From assembly GCA_964458775.1 (NCBI GenBank), contig CAYWLQ010000009.1:3564-67563 (forward strand): 64,000 bases of DNA, read 5' to 3'. Position numbers and translations under genes: made by a program. The notes under the pieces were generated by a model that saw only the letters and a program-made list of their open reading frames with translations, made no database searches and was not told where the DNA came from. Positions 45,894-54,947 of the stretch are shown in pieces. Positions within the stretch are counted from its first letter, which is position 1, and every line of letters begins with the position of its first letter. Source of the stretch: CAYWLQ01 sp964458775 (GTDB taxonomy: Bacteria; Myxococcota_A; Polyangia; JAAYKL01).

Positions 45894-46895
45894 TTAACTG
45901 CGTTTGGGCGGACACAAATCGACTAGTGTTTCTTCCATTATCAAACCGGATGATCGCCTTGCAGATTTCATCTGATAATCAGCATATGAAAGGCGTAACA
46001 ATGCCTGCTCCAACTCTGTTCCGCGAAAACCCCGAGCTTGTGTGATCAGCTTTTTTATCATAAACGGAGGAGAGCCGGAGATCGATGCGAACTCTCTTTC
46101 ATCTGTTCCCAAATGAAGATGGATTCTGATTTTGAGCAGTTGCCTGATATGTCTAGCCAGCATTGCATTTAGAGCTATTGGCTCTTCTTGTCTTTTCAAT
46201 AAACCTTCAAGTAATGACAAGGCTTTGTCGGAGTCTCCTCGACCGACAGCATCAACCAGTTCAAATACAGAATGCTGTCTTACAGTTGTAATCGTTTCAG
46301 AAACATCATCTTCTTCTACACATCTTTTAGTACCCACAAACAATCCTAGTCTCTGAACTGCATCATCAAGAGCTCCGCAGTCCGGACCTACAGCGGCTGC
46401 AATCGCAGACAATGCTTCAGGAGAAAGACGCACATTAGAGGATTTTGCTCGCCACCTTATAAAGGACAAAATATCTGATTCTTTTAGAGAGTTAAACTCA
46501 ACAAGGAAACCTCTTTGTTTAGCTGTTTTGGTAAGAGCTCTTCTTGCATCAAAAGAATCTCCTATCAATACCAGACATGCTGTTGGAGAAGGATTGTTTA
46601 AGTATGTCTCTAAGTCCTTTTGACTCTCCGTTGAAAGCTTATGTGCATCTTCAACAATTACCAAACATTTTGTAGCCATCATTGGAATCTGTGAGGCGAT
46701 TCTTATTATTTCGTTTCCGGTAGTAACGTTTCCCTTAAGCTCATGAAGATTGTATCTTCCCATTGGATGAGACAATACTGTTCTTTTAATCTTTTCCACA
46801 ATTCTATCTATAAAGAAACGTTCTTTCCCGGATATGACATACACAAAATTAAGGTTGTTTTCATTTAGATTGTCGATAAAAGAACACTGTTCCAT
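45894..46895 (-). CDS. holA: DNA polymerase III subunit delta
   Basis: A 333-residue clamp-loader subunit that opens the sliding clamp. Family features seen are FVYVISGKERFFIDRIVEKIK at the start, RIASQIPMMATKCLVIVEDAHKL in the AAA-like fold, the PSPTACLVLIG strand, VGPDCGALDDAVQRLGLFVG, and the C-terminal helical domain starting FELVDAVGRGDSDKALSLLEGLL and including LARHIRQLLKI. As in other delta subunits there is no ATP-binding P-loop. Its tail-to-tail placement next to rpsT is common in bacteria. The ATG at 46895 has no strong upstream site. Confidence 0.93.
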   Translation of the reverse strand: MEQCSFIDNLNENNLNFVYVISGKERFFIDRIVEKIKRTVLSHPMGRYNLHELKGNVTTGNEIIRIASQIPMMATKCLVIVEDAHKLSTESQKDLETYLNNPSPTACLVLIGDSFDARRALTKTAKQRGFLVEFNSLKESDILSFIRWRAKSSNVRLSPEALSAIAAAVGPDCGALDDAVQRLGLFVGTKRCVEEDDVSETITTVRQHSVFELVDAVGRGDSDKALSLLEGLLKRQEEPIALNAMLARHIRQLLKIRIHLHLGTDEREFASISGSPPFMIKKLITQARGFRGTELEQALLRLSYADYQMKSARRSSGLIMEETLVDLCPPKRS

Positions 46896-47120
46896 AAATG
46901 TAAGATTATCATAATCTATTTGAGTAAAATATCTTCATTTTGAAACAATGCTTTTTTATCTTTTATGAGAAGAGATTGAATCTTTTGTTTTGAGATATTT
47001 TCAAGACTGGACTTTTGAACAGCGGATTTATTAATCATTGATTGAGTTTGACAACGACTTATACGTTATGCTTTAAACAGTCAATTCACGAAATGTAAAT
47101 TTCAATGGAGGAGATTTTAA

Positions 47121-48272
47121 ATGTTAAAGATAATAAAAGGTTTTGTCATTGCCGGTTTGTTTATACTTGGTTGTAGTAAGAACGGTCCTTGTCCGGACAA
47201 ATCCGACTATCTCGGTGATAAACCAGGAAAAGATACAAAACAGTGGTGTGAAAAAAAACTTGCTGATGGAAAAACTGTAAAAGACGGTCAGTTCTATATA
47301 TGGCATTCTCCAACGCAAAAGAAGATTGAAGGCTTTTATAAAGAAGGAAAAAAAGAAGGAACTTGGACGAGCTACCATCCAAACGGAAAAAAGAAAGATG
47401 TTGGAAATTTTGTTAATAACAAAAGAGAAGGACTATTGACCGTATGGAACCAAAATGGAGTTAAGATTAGCGAAGGAACGTATTCAAACGGAAAAAAAAT
47501 TGGAACTTGGACATCTTGGTATGAAAACGGAAAAATGAAGGCCCAAGGTGAGTGGAAAAACGGCCGACGTAATGGTAAATGGATACGATACGACAAAAAC
47601 GGCAAGGTAGCAACAGAAGGATTCCATAAAGAAAACAAGGAAGTCGGTCAATGGACTCATTTTTATCCCAACGGTGCAAAGAAAGAAGTCGGCACTTATG
47701 ACAAAAACAAAAAGAAAACAGGTAAATGGCAGCTTTGGTATGAAAATGGGAAACTGCGTTCAAAAGTTACCTATAAAGGCGGAAAAAAGAACGGATTATC
47801 AGTAAATATGTACAATGGCGGGAAGAAGAAATCAGAAGGATCGTGGGTTTCTGACAAACAACAAGGCCAATGGACCTACTGGTATGAGAACGGTCAATTA
47901 AAATCAGAAGGAAGTTTTAACAAAGGCAAACGAGATGGTTTATGGACTTACCAGTATGAAAACGGTCAGAAAAAATCAGAGGAAAATCTTTCAAATGACA
48001 AAAGGAACGGACAAGCTACTTATTGGTACGAAAACGGTCAAACAGCATCTGCCGGAAATTTCAAAAACGGTACAAGAATAGGCAAATGGACTTTTTGGTA
48101 TGATAACGGAAAGAAAAAGTTTGAAGGTGATTTCGAAAACAATACAGTTGCTGAAGGCGCAACATTCTTTGATATTAACGGTAGGAAGATGAACCCGCCT
48201 GATAATATTAAAGAGTTTCTATTTCCACCTAAAGAAAAAGTAGACCCAAAGCTTAAAACGACAACGATTTGA
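47121..48272 (+). CDS. Lipoprotein with YwqK/MORN_2-type repeats
   Basis: A 383-residue lipoprotein with lipobox LFILGC (Cys18). After a short Cys-containing region, about eleven units of 23 residues with consensus G-x-W-x-x-W/Y-Y-x-N-G-K/Q-x-x-x-E-G-x-(x)3-G fill residues about 55-355. These match the antitoxin YwqK/MORN_2 family, which forms an elongated beta-hairpin solenoid. The very Lys- and Asn-rich chain suggests surface exposure. GGAGGAG lies before the ATG. It stands alone. The antitoxin name of the family comes from a homologue; there is no toxin gene here and no sign of that role. Confidence 0.83.
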   Translation: MLKIIKGFVIAGLFILGCSKNGPCPDKSDYLGDKPGKDTKQWCEKKLADGKTVKDGQFYIWHSPTQKKIEGFYKEGKKEGTWTSYHPNGKKKDVGNFVNNKREGLLTVWNQNGVKISEGTYSNGKKIGTWTSWYENGKMKAQGEWKNGRRNGKWIRYDKNGKVATEGFHKENKEVGQWTHFYPNGAKKEVGTYDKNKKKTGKWQLWYENGKLRSKVTYKGGKKNGLSVNMYNGGKKKSEGSWVSDKQQGQWTYWYENGQLKSEGSFNKGKRDGLWTYQYENGQKKSEENLSNDKRNGQATYWYENGQTASAGNFKNGTRIGKWTFWYDNGKKKFEGDFENNTVAEGATFFDINGRKMNPPDNIKEFLFPPKEKVDPKLKTTTI

Positions 48273-48371
48273 AGTAAAAAATTTTATGTTGATAACCTAT
48301 TATCCTCACCTATTCTTTTAAGTTGAAAATTAATTTTTTAATTCAAGAAAAACATTCTTTGAATATTACTA

Positions 48372-49784
48372 TCAAATATTGTTTTTTCCCCAAAAAGCAA
48401 ATAACAGATCTGCTGCATTGGTCTGAGTAGGTCCGGTTATTAAAAGCTCATTTAGTGTATCAAAAAAAGCATAAGAATTATTGTCATCTAAGAACGCCTG
48501 AGGGTTCATATTTTGACTTTTTGCACGACGGATTGTTTGAACGGTTGCTGCTGCTCCGGCTGCGTTAGTCGGACCGTCCTTTCCGTCTGTGGCCAAAGAT
48601 AAAAAAACAACATCGTTCATTTGATCCATCAAAGAAGCTTCTATTGCTGCAGATAAAACAGTCTCTTGGTTTCTTCCGCCGGTTCCCATACCCTTAACAG
48701 TAACCGTTGTTTCTCCTCCCCAAATTAAACATGAAAGTTCATTGTCAGAAGTTGTTCTTTTGGCTTTTTGTACAATGTGAGCAACTTTTTTGCCGACGTC
48801 TTGGGCTTCCCCGTTTAGCGTTTCAGAAATCAACAAGCTTTTCACTCCCATGCTGTTTAAGCATGAATCGGCTGCATTGGCTGCCTGTCTGTTTCCGCCG
48901 ATAATAAAATTATTGACACGTTCAAACACCGGATTATTTGGCTTGCATGTTTCTGAAATACTACCGGATGCTCCGTTTTCAAGATGTGAAATAACAGTTT
49001 CAGGAATTCGCTTTGTCAGGTTTAAATTATTTAGACAAGCAAGGGCATCATCATATGTTGAAGAATCCGGAGCAGTCATTCCTGAACCGATCGTGTCCAA
49101 ATCATCATCAGCAACGTCAGACAGAATAAGAGAAACAACTTGCGCAGGTGATGCTTCCAAGGCCAACCTTCCTCCTTTGATTGCAGACAAATGCTTTCTG
49201 ACAATATTCAGCATTTTTATATCAGCTCCGGAAAGCAACAGCTCTGAAGTAACACATTGTTTATCCTTGAGAGATAATCCAGCGGCAGGAAGTGCTAAGA
49301 GGGATGATGCTCCTCCTGAAATCAATACGATAAGAAGGTCGTTTTCGGTAAGATCGGCTGCGAATGAGAGCACCTGATTTGCAGCAAACAGACTTGATTC
49401 ATCCGGCAGAGGGTGTGAGGATTTTATTATCCTTACGGTTCCGTTATTCCAAGAGCGATTTTCTGAATTATCATGTGTTGCTACAATTCCTGTCTCAATT
49501 CTATTCCCAAGTATGTTCCATAAAGCATGTGTCATACCACATGCTGCCTTTCCTCCGCCTACAACTCTAATACGTTGAATTTTTTCAAGTGAAATTCTAT
49601 GGGAATTAACCAATAGACATCCATTTTGATAGTACACTGCATTGTCAATGCAAGTCACAGGATCTATAGCGTTAAGTGCAGAGTTAATAGCTGATACAGC
49701 AAAGGAACAAAAAGAACTTTGTTTAAGGCTTCTAGGTATTGAAAGGATTTGGGGAAACCTACCGTCAGTTTCAACAACGGTCAT
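48372..49784 (-). CDS. Glycerate 2-kinase (DUF4147/MOFRL family)
   Basis: A 470-residue enzyme that phosphorylates glycerate at C2 using ATP. Signatures are GGGKAACGM near the start, the IKSSHPLPDESS loop, LISGGASSLLALP, KMLNIVRKHLSAIKGGRLA, SDVADDDLDTIGSGMTAPDSSTYDDAL, and the C-terminal MOFRL region with GGETTVTVKGMGTGGRNQE and ATDGKDGPTNAAGA. The length is that of the class II enzymes. GGGGCGGAAAG lies before the ATG. The start is 13 bases after the hrcA stop on the same strand, so both may be co-transcribed, an unusual pairing. Confidence 0.92.
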   Translation of the reverse strand: MTVVETDGRFPQILSIPRSLKQSSFCSFAVSAINSALNAIDPVTCIDNAVYYQNGCLLVNSHRISLEKIQRIRVVGGGKAACGMTHALWNILGNRIETGIVATHDNSENRSWNNGTVRIIKSSHPLPDESSLFAANQVLSFAADLTENDLLIVLISGGASSLLALPAAGLSLKDKQCVTSELLLSGADIKMLNIVRKHLSAIKGGRLALEASPAQVVSLILSDVADDDLDTIGSGMTAPDSSTYDDALACLNNLNLTKRIPETVISHLENGASGSISETCKPNNPVFERVNNFIIGGNRQAANAADSCLNSMGVKSLLISETLNGEAQDVGKKVAHIVQKAKRTTSDNELSCLIWGGETTVTVKGMGTGGRNQETVLSAAIEASLMDQMNDVVFLSLATDGKDGPTNAAGAAATVQTIRRAKSQNMNPQAFLDDNNSYAFFDTLNELLITGPTQTNAADLLFAFWGKNNI

Positions 49785-49797
49785 GATCTTTCCGCCC

Positions 49798-50880
49798 CTA
49801 TATTTCTTCTACAGTCGGTTTAGAAGATAGTAGAACTGAAGCAAGCTTAACAAGAGGAATGGCAGATGAATAATCCATTCGAGATGATCCTACGACACCA
49901 ATTTGCCCCTCTAGGCCGGTTCTTCCAAACGGAGCACTTATCATAGCGCAGCCGTCAAAGCTTTCTCCTCCTTCTCTGCCGATAATCACAACTAGCTTGT
50001 CTGTTTCTTCTGCTGCTTGGTCCAATAGAGCTAAAATGCGGCTTTTTTCTTCTAAAAACAACATAAGTTCTTTTAATTTGTCTCTAAGTTCAGGTTGAGC
50101 CGCCAATCTACTTCGGCCGTCTACAACTAATTCTGAACCGTCGTTTATGCTATTCTTCAATGCCTCTGTTCCAAGTTCTGTCGCTTGTTTTCTCATAGCA
50201 TCACATTTTTTTTCGGCGTCTTCAAGTTCAGCCCTTAGAATCTCTCTGGTTTCATTGAGAGTTCTTCCTGAAATAAGATCACCCAAATAGTTGTGAACTC
50301 TTTCCAATTCGCGATCATTTAAGGGTACCTGAGTTTTCACATAGGTATTATGTACCAAACCCTCTCTTGTAATTATTACTGCGAGAAGCGAACCCGGTGC
50401 AAAAGGAATGAAACGGAGCTGTTTGATAACCGATTCTGTAAGCGAAGGTGTTATAACAAGAGCTGCCTGATTAAGAAAGTCAGAGAGAATTCGAACAGTT
50501 TCTTGTCTAATATCAGGATTTGTTTTGTCGAGAGTTCTTAACTGCTTCATTGCAGCATTTCCCGGCAATGACATTTGCGTGGAAGTCTCATTTCTGAGAG
50601 TATCAACAAAAAGCCGCAATGCTCTATCAGTAGGTATTCTTCCGGCAGAAGTATGAGGTTGTGTGAGGTACCCCATTTCTGAAAGAGCGTGAAGTTCTCG
50701 TCTTATGGTAGCCGGAGAAAAACCCAGGTTGCCGACAATAGATAATCCTGTTGAACTAACCGGTCTTCCTGACGAAACGTAGGAGGCTACTAAATGAAAA
50801 AGTATTTGTTTACGCCTTTTATCTACATGTTCCTGATCAATTGTTGTTTTTGTCATTTTTTTTATTTTCCCTAACACCAT
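49798..50880 (-). CDS. hrcA: Heat-inducible transcription repressor HrcA
   Basis: A 360-residue repressor. The N-terminal winged helix has RPVSSTGLSIVGNLGFSPATIRRELHALSEMGYLTQPHTSAGRIPTDRALRLFVD, the HrcA signature. A GAF-like dimer domain follows with RTLNETREIL and AMISAPFGRTGLEGQIGVVGSSRMDYSSAIPLV near the end. HrcA binds CIRCE operators upstream of groE/dnaK genes; no CIRCE (TTAGCACTC-N9-GAGTGCTAA) is visible here and no grpE, dnaK or groE gene is in the window. ATG at 50880 is used; an in-frame ATG at 50856 after GGGAAAA is possible. Confidence 0.93.
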   Translation of the reverse strand: MVLGKIKKMTKTTIDQEHVDKRRKQILFHLVASYVSSGRPVSSTGLSIVGNLGFSPATIRRELHALSEMGYLTQPHTSAGRIPTDRALRLFVDTLRNETSTQMSLPGNAAMKQLRTLDKTNPDIRQETVRILSDFLNQAALVITPSLTESVIKQLRFIPFAPGSLLAVIITREGLVHNTYVKTQVPLNDRELERVHNYLGDLISGRTLNETREILRAELEDAEKKCDAMRKQATELGTEALKNSINDGSELVVDGRSRLAAQPELRDKLKELMLFLEEKSRILALLDQAAEETDKLVVIIGREGGESFDGCAMISAPFGRTGLEGQIGVVGSSRMDYSSAIPLVKLASVLLSSKPTVEEI

Positions 50881-50919
50881 TACTTGACATAAACCTAAAA
50901 ATCGTTTGTATCAGAAACT

Positions 50920-51330
50920 ATGCTCCAATTCACGGACGAACTTTCACATGAGCAGCCATTGGCCGGCAAAAAAGTTCTTTTTGCCGAAGATCAAGAACAT
51001 CTGCGCACTATCATAGTAATGATGTTAAAAGAACTTGGAGCTGACGTCATTCCTGTCGGGGACGGCTCAAGTGTTCTGCAACACTACAAAGATGATTATG
51101 AGGACATTGATCTAGTTCTGATGGATGTTAAGATGTCCGGACTTGCCGGAACCGAAACTTTTCAGCGTTTAATTGAAATGGATCCTGCTGTTAAGGTAGT
51201 GCTTACTTCAGGCACAACTCCGGACGAAGATATTATGGATCTGCTGCAAAAACACAAGGGCGGTTTTATAGAAAAACCTTTTAATTTAAGTCTCTTAGGT
51301 GATGTCTTACAGCAGGTTCTTCAGGGATAA
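50920..51330 (+). CDS. Stand-alone response regulator receiver (CheY-like)
   Basis: A 136-residue receiver domain and no output domain. After a 15-residue leader come KVLFAEDQEHLR (acidic pocket), the phospho-acceptor Asp in LVLMDVKMSG, the Ser/Thr position in VVLTSGTTP, and Lys in FIEKPFN. All residues for phosphorylation are kept, so it is an active phosphate relay or CheY-type protein. It is divergent from hrcA by 39 bases. No histidine kinase is adjacent. The degenerate hybrid kinase at 59411 also has a receiver of its own. Partner unknown. Confidence 0.87.
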   Translation: MLQFTDELSHEQPLAGKKVLFAEDQEHLRTIIVMMLKELGADVIPVGDGSSVLQHYKDDYEDIDLVLMDVKMSGLAGTETFQRLIEMDPAVKVVLTSGTTPDEDIMDLLQKHKGGFIEKPFNLSLLGDVLQQVLQG

Positions 51331-51340
51331 AGAGGTTTGT

Positions 51341-51910
51341 TTAGTTAGTAGACTTTTTTGCAGGAGACGATGCTGATGCTGCACCTTTGTACTGGGCATT
51401 ATATTTCTGAATAAGTTGATCTGTAAGATCCATATGTGACGGACCCCAAACTACAGCTCCGGCAGAACGGTCAAAAATCATAGTATATCCTTCTGTTTTA
51501 CCTATCTGCTCCAAGATTTTTTGCATCTTTTCAAGAATATCTTGTGTGAATTCAGCTTCTTTCGTGCTCAACTCTCTTTGAAATCTGGCATATGACTGCT
51601 GTAATTCATTAACAGATTGATAATACTCTTCAACTTTCTTCTGCATGGCTTCTTTGGTCAGTATATCCTGCTGTTTTTCGAGGGTGCTTTTCATATCGAT
51701 GATTTTCTTTTCCTCTGATTCAATTTTCTTTTGCAGCTTGTCTTTTAGTTTTGTCAGCTTGTCCATTGCTGCTTTACCTTCTACTGTTTCGTTTAAAGCG
51801 CGGCGCAAATCAACATAGGCAAGCTTGATTTTATCCTGAGCCATTGCTGCTGTTACCCCTGCTGTGATCATTAGCGCTGCCAATACTGCTGAAATCATAC
51901 GAATTTTCAT
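51341..51910 (-). CDS. skp: Periplasmic chaperone, OmpH/Skp family
   Basis: A 189-residue protein with a signal peptide (MISAVLAALMITAGVTAAMAQ) and a mature chain of a beta-strand (IKLAYVDLRRAL), a long coiled coil (about 45-125) and a second beta section (GYTMIFDRSAGAVVWG; DLTDQLIQKYNAQY). This is the Skp trimer with tentacle-like helices that carries unfolded outer-membrane proteins to BamA. The frame is open upstream to a TTG at 51928, but ATG at 51910 follows AGGAG at proper spacing. It lies downstream of bamA on the same strand, the classic order. Confidence 0.92.
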   Translation of the reverse strand: MKIRMISAVLAALMITAGVTAAMAQDKIKLAYVDLRRALNETVEGKAAMDKLTKLKDKLQKKIESEEKKIIDMKSTLEKQQDILTKEAMQKKVEEYYQSVNELQQSYARFQRELSTKEAEFTQDILEKMQKILEQIGKTEGYTMIFDRSAGAVVWGPSHMDLTDQLIQKYNAQYKGAASASSPAKKSTN

Positions 51911-51945
51911 TTTCTTACTCCTGCTCAATACAACCGCGTAAATGC

Positions 51946-51973
51946 GAAGCGACGTTTTTTCACGTCGTTTTTT
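51946..51973 (+). terminator. Possible intrinsic terminator in the bamA-skp gap
   Basis: CGACGT (51950-51955) pairs with ACGTCG (51962-51967) over a 6-base loop, with three or four further weak or G-U pairs at the base, and a run of six T follows on the plus strand. No nearby plus-strand gene clearly needs it, so a role in ending antisense transcripts is only one option. Confidence 0.3.
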
Positions 51974-52076
51974 ATGCTTTGACCGCTTTGGGGGTCAAAC
52001 TATTTATATTTTTTCGACTAGTTTTGTTAAAAACATTGTGCCGAAGATCGAACTCTAACTAACTAAACTCTTGAGT

Positions 52077-54599
52077 CTAAAAGAAATTCCCGAAGGTAAA
52101 CTCAAACATAAAATTATCTTCGTCATTGTATGTTTTTGTGGGCCATCCCCATTCAAAACGAAGAGGTCCCATCGGCGACATCCATCTAAATCCGAAACCT
52201 GCAGAAGTTCTGAGATATACCGGATTACGATTGCAAGGATCATTAAATACATTAATGCCTCTTCCAGTACCTGCCTGACACCAAGTATCTTCTAAATTAA
52301 ACGAGTTACCTGCATCAAAAAATACAACCCCCTTAATTCCCATCATCTCAACAATTGGAAATTCTATTTCAGTATTAAAAGTAACCCGCATATTTCCGCC
52401 GATATTAACACCGTAGTTCATCGGCGATTGATTGGGGTCAAAATTCTTTGAGATAGACAATCTCGGTCCAAGAGACCATGGGTAGAATCCTCTGACATCC
52501 ATAATACCGCCTGAACGATAACGATGTACGATGGCTAACCCTTCTGAATTGTTTGAATAGATAAGTCCAAAGTTACCTTGAAAACGAAATACAAGTTTCC
52601 AAAACAACGGTGCATACCATCTAGAGGAGAGTGAATACCGAGTAAATCCAAAATCTGACACAATATAAGGAGAAGCCCACTCTACAGACAACATATTATA
52701 GTGACCCTTGGTCGGAAACAATCTGTTATTTCTTCTGTCAAAAGCCAGCTTAGCTTGTAAAATGGAAGAAAAACCTTCTTTAAATAAGTGTGCCAGAGGC
52801 AAATCGGCAAATCCTGAATCAATGCTTCTTCCTCCGGAGATAAGCAAGCCTCTGCTTGTATCGGTGTCGACCTTGTCGTAAGAAAGGCTGTAGGTAAGAT
52901 AGAGTTTTAAATCACGATGCCCAAGAGAATGCCCAAGAGTAAGATCCCCTCCTGTTGATCTCTTGTTGTAGTCGATTTGGGACATGACTGTATTATAGAT
53001 ACTAAAAGCTAGAGTCCAATTGGTATCCAAGAAATAAGGTTCCCAAAAATTTCCCATAAAAATCTGACGCATGGAAGACATCTGGATTTGAAGGGATAGG
53101 GTTTGGCCGTGACCTAAGAAGTTTTGTTCTGACACTTGAGCTTGCGCAATGAATTTTTCAATGGAGCTAATACCCATTCCCACCTGAAACTGGCCGGTAT
53201 GCTTTTCTGTTATTTCAACCGTAAGACTGATCTTGTCTTTTGAGCTTCCGGGAGTTTCTGTAATGTCGACGCTTTCAAAAAAGCCTAACTGTGTGACTCT
53301 GGCTTTTGAAGCTTCTATTCCGGTTTTGCTGTAACGAGCTCCCTCGTTAACAACTACTTCTCTTCGGATAACTCTGTCTTTGGTTTTTGTATTGCCGCGA
53401 ATATCTATTCGCTCAAAATAAACCATCGGTCCGCGAACAATATCGAAAACCAAATCGACTATTCGTGTTTCGGGATTGGTCGGAGTTCCCAAATTAACAT
53501 TAACGTGAGCATAGCCCTTATCTTGATAATATCGAGTAATTCGGTTTACATCTTCCATTACCGAAGTTCGAGAAAACCAAGTTTCTCGCTCTGTCTTTGC
53601 CATAGAGCGAACAACTCTCCTTCCTCCAAGTAACTCAATCGAATTGTTGTTTTCGTCGTGTTCTTGAACTTTTATTCTTCCCACACGATATCTAGGGCCT
53701 TCTTCAATCGGAATCGATAAAAAAATGTATCGTCGATCAGCTGAAAGTTCAACTCTGGGAGAACCGACCTTTACATCAAGATATCCGTGATCCCAATATA
53801 CTGCTGAAATAATTGTGACATCTTGTTCGAAGTTTTCCTTGTTGAAGGTTCCGGAGCTCGTCAGCATCGAAAGCGGACCTCCGGTTCTGGTAGACAAGTA
53901 TCGAGCAATAGCAGCATCGGAAAGAGCTTTGTTTCCCACAAATGATATTCGCTTAACCTCTACTTTTGCATGTTCATCTATTTCAAAAACAACATCGTAT
54001 GCATTTTCTCCGTTTTGTTCCAACTTGTAGTCAATAATGGATAAAAAATAACCCTTTTCAGAATACAAATCTCTGATCTTTTGTAGATTTCGATGAATAG
54101 AGGGATCATCTAAGGGTTTATTAGCCTCCAAGTCGATTACTTCTTTAATATCGTCATCATCAATCTCGCTATTACCCTCAAATTTTACCTCATTTACAGC
54201 GGGTTTTTCTTCTATTGAAAAGACAACGACTACACCGTCCTTGTGCTCTTTGAGGCTGACTTTGATATCGCTGAAAAAACCTATTGCATATAATGATCGA
54301 ATATCTCGCGCCAATCGAGCTTCGTCATAAACAGTATTGGGACGTGTTGAAATATTCGTCCTAATATCGTTTGAGCCCACTCGCTTGTTGCCTACAACCT
54401 CAATATCAACGACAATTCGATTTCGCGCTTTGTTAGGTGAAAGCTCTGCAAGCTCTTTTTCAAATTCAGCATTTTCATCTGTATCTGTATCTGTATCTTG
54501 ATCTTGTGCGATGCTGATTTTTACTTCCGTTAAAACAATAATTGCAATACCGGCTATAACTATTGATATGAATGTATTTGATGATGAGAAACGACGCAT
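52077..54599 (-). CDS. bamA: Outer-membrane protein assembly factor BamA
   Basis: An 840-residue Omp85 protein that inserts beta-barrel proteins into the outer membrane. A signal peptide (ISIVIAGIAIIVLTEVKISIAQ) is followed by an Asp/Thr-rich stretch, five POTRA domains (about 60-430, each with the VxxIxFxGN-type start such as VEVKRISFVGNKAL and VYFERIDIRGNTKT) and a C-terminal barrel (about 440-840) with the VRGFYPWSLG motif and terminal Phe. Length is close to E. coli BamA (810). Its neighbour skp is downstream. The start has only GGAAC at longish spacing. Confidence 0.96.
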   Translation of the reverse strand: MRRFSSSNTFISIVIAGIAIIVLTEVKISIAQDQDTDTDTDENAEFEKELAELSPNKARNRIVVDIEVVGNKRVGSNDIRTNISTRPNTVYDEARLARDIRSLYAIGFFSDIKVSLKEHKDGVVVVFSIEEKPAVNEVKFEGNSEIDDDDIKEVIDLEANKPLDDPSIHRNLQKIRDLYSEKGYFLSIIDYKLEQNGENAYDVVFEIDEHAKVEVKRISFVGNKALSDAAIARYLSTRTGGPLSMLTSSGTFNKENFEQDVTIISAVYWDHGYLDVKVGSPRVELSADRRYIFLSIPIEEGPRYRVGRIKVQEHDENNNSIELLGGRRVVRSMAKTERETWFSRTSVMEDVNRITRYYQDKGYAHVNVNLGTPTNPETRIVDLVFDIVRGPMVYFERIDIRGNTKTKDRVIRREVVVNEGARYSKTGIEASKARVTQLGFFESVDITETPGSSKDKISLTVEITEKHTGQFQVGMGISSIEKFIAQAQVSEQNFLGHGQTLSLQIQMSSMRQIFMGNFWEPYFLDTNWTLAFSIYNTVMSQIDYNKRSTGGDLTLGHSLGHRDLKLYLTYSLSYDKVDTDTSRGLLISGGRSIDSGFADLPLAHLFKEGFSSILQAKLAFDRRNNRLFPTKGHYNMLSVEWASPYIVSDFGFTRYSLSSRWYAPLFWKLVFRFQGNFGLIYSNNSEGLAIVHRYRSGGIMDVRGFYPWSLGPRLSISKNFDPNQSPMNYGVNIGGNMRVTFNTEIEFPIVEMMGIKGVVFFDAGNSFNLEDTWCQAGTGRGINVFNDPCNRNPVYLRTSAGFGFRWMSPMGPLRFEWGWPTKTYNDEDNFMFEFTFGNFF

Positions 54600-54947
54600 A
54601 CGCTGATTTTGTTCCTCCCGATGTCGCCCAAGGGTGACAATTAAGATTTCGACGTTGTACGTCGTGAACGATGTATAGTCAACTACAGTAATCTTTAGAG
54701 TTTCTCTAAAAAGGTGGAAGAGAAAGATTAGATATTATAAATTCAATGAAAACAGTTTCATTTTCGAGAAAGAATGGTCGGCACGGAGAGGCTATTACGG
54801 CCGGCGTGGAGAGAGTACAAATTGCTTTTCGGAAAGCGTCCAAAACCAAGAACAGTCGTTAATTTCAAACATATTGCCATGTTATTGGAAATTTTCGATT
54901 GGATTTTTGCATAATTGAGGGGCTGTTGAACAAGTAAAGCAGCAAAT
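54600..54947. other. Intergenic region with possible mobile-element remnant
   Basis: These 348 bases lie between bamA and the radical SAM gene. A plus-strand frame 54774-54914 codes for 46 residues that read like the basic C-terminus of a larger protein (YKLLFGKRPKPRTVVNFKHI), and GGGGCTGTTGAACAAG starting near 54919 recalls the ends of some insertion sequences. No transposase motif or opposite inverted repeat was found. The bamA promoter should be in the part near 54600-54700. Confidence 0.3.

Noticed and set aside
48790..49377. Open frame of 195 codons on the plus strand
   Set aside because: Antisense to glycerate kinase, whose motifs are clear. No recognisable protein features.
50881..50919. 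CIRCE operator before hrcA
   Set aside because: The 39-base gap does not contain TTAGCACTC or GAGTGCTAA.
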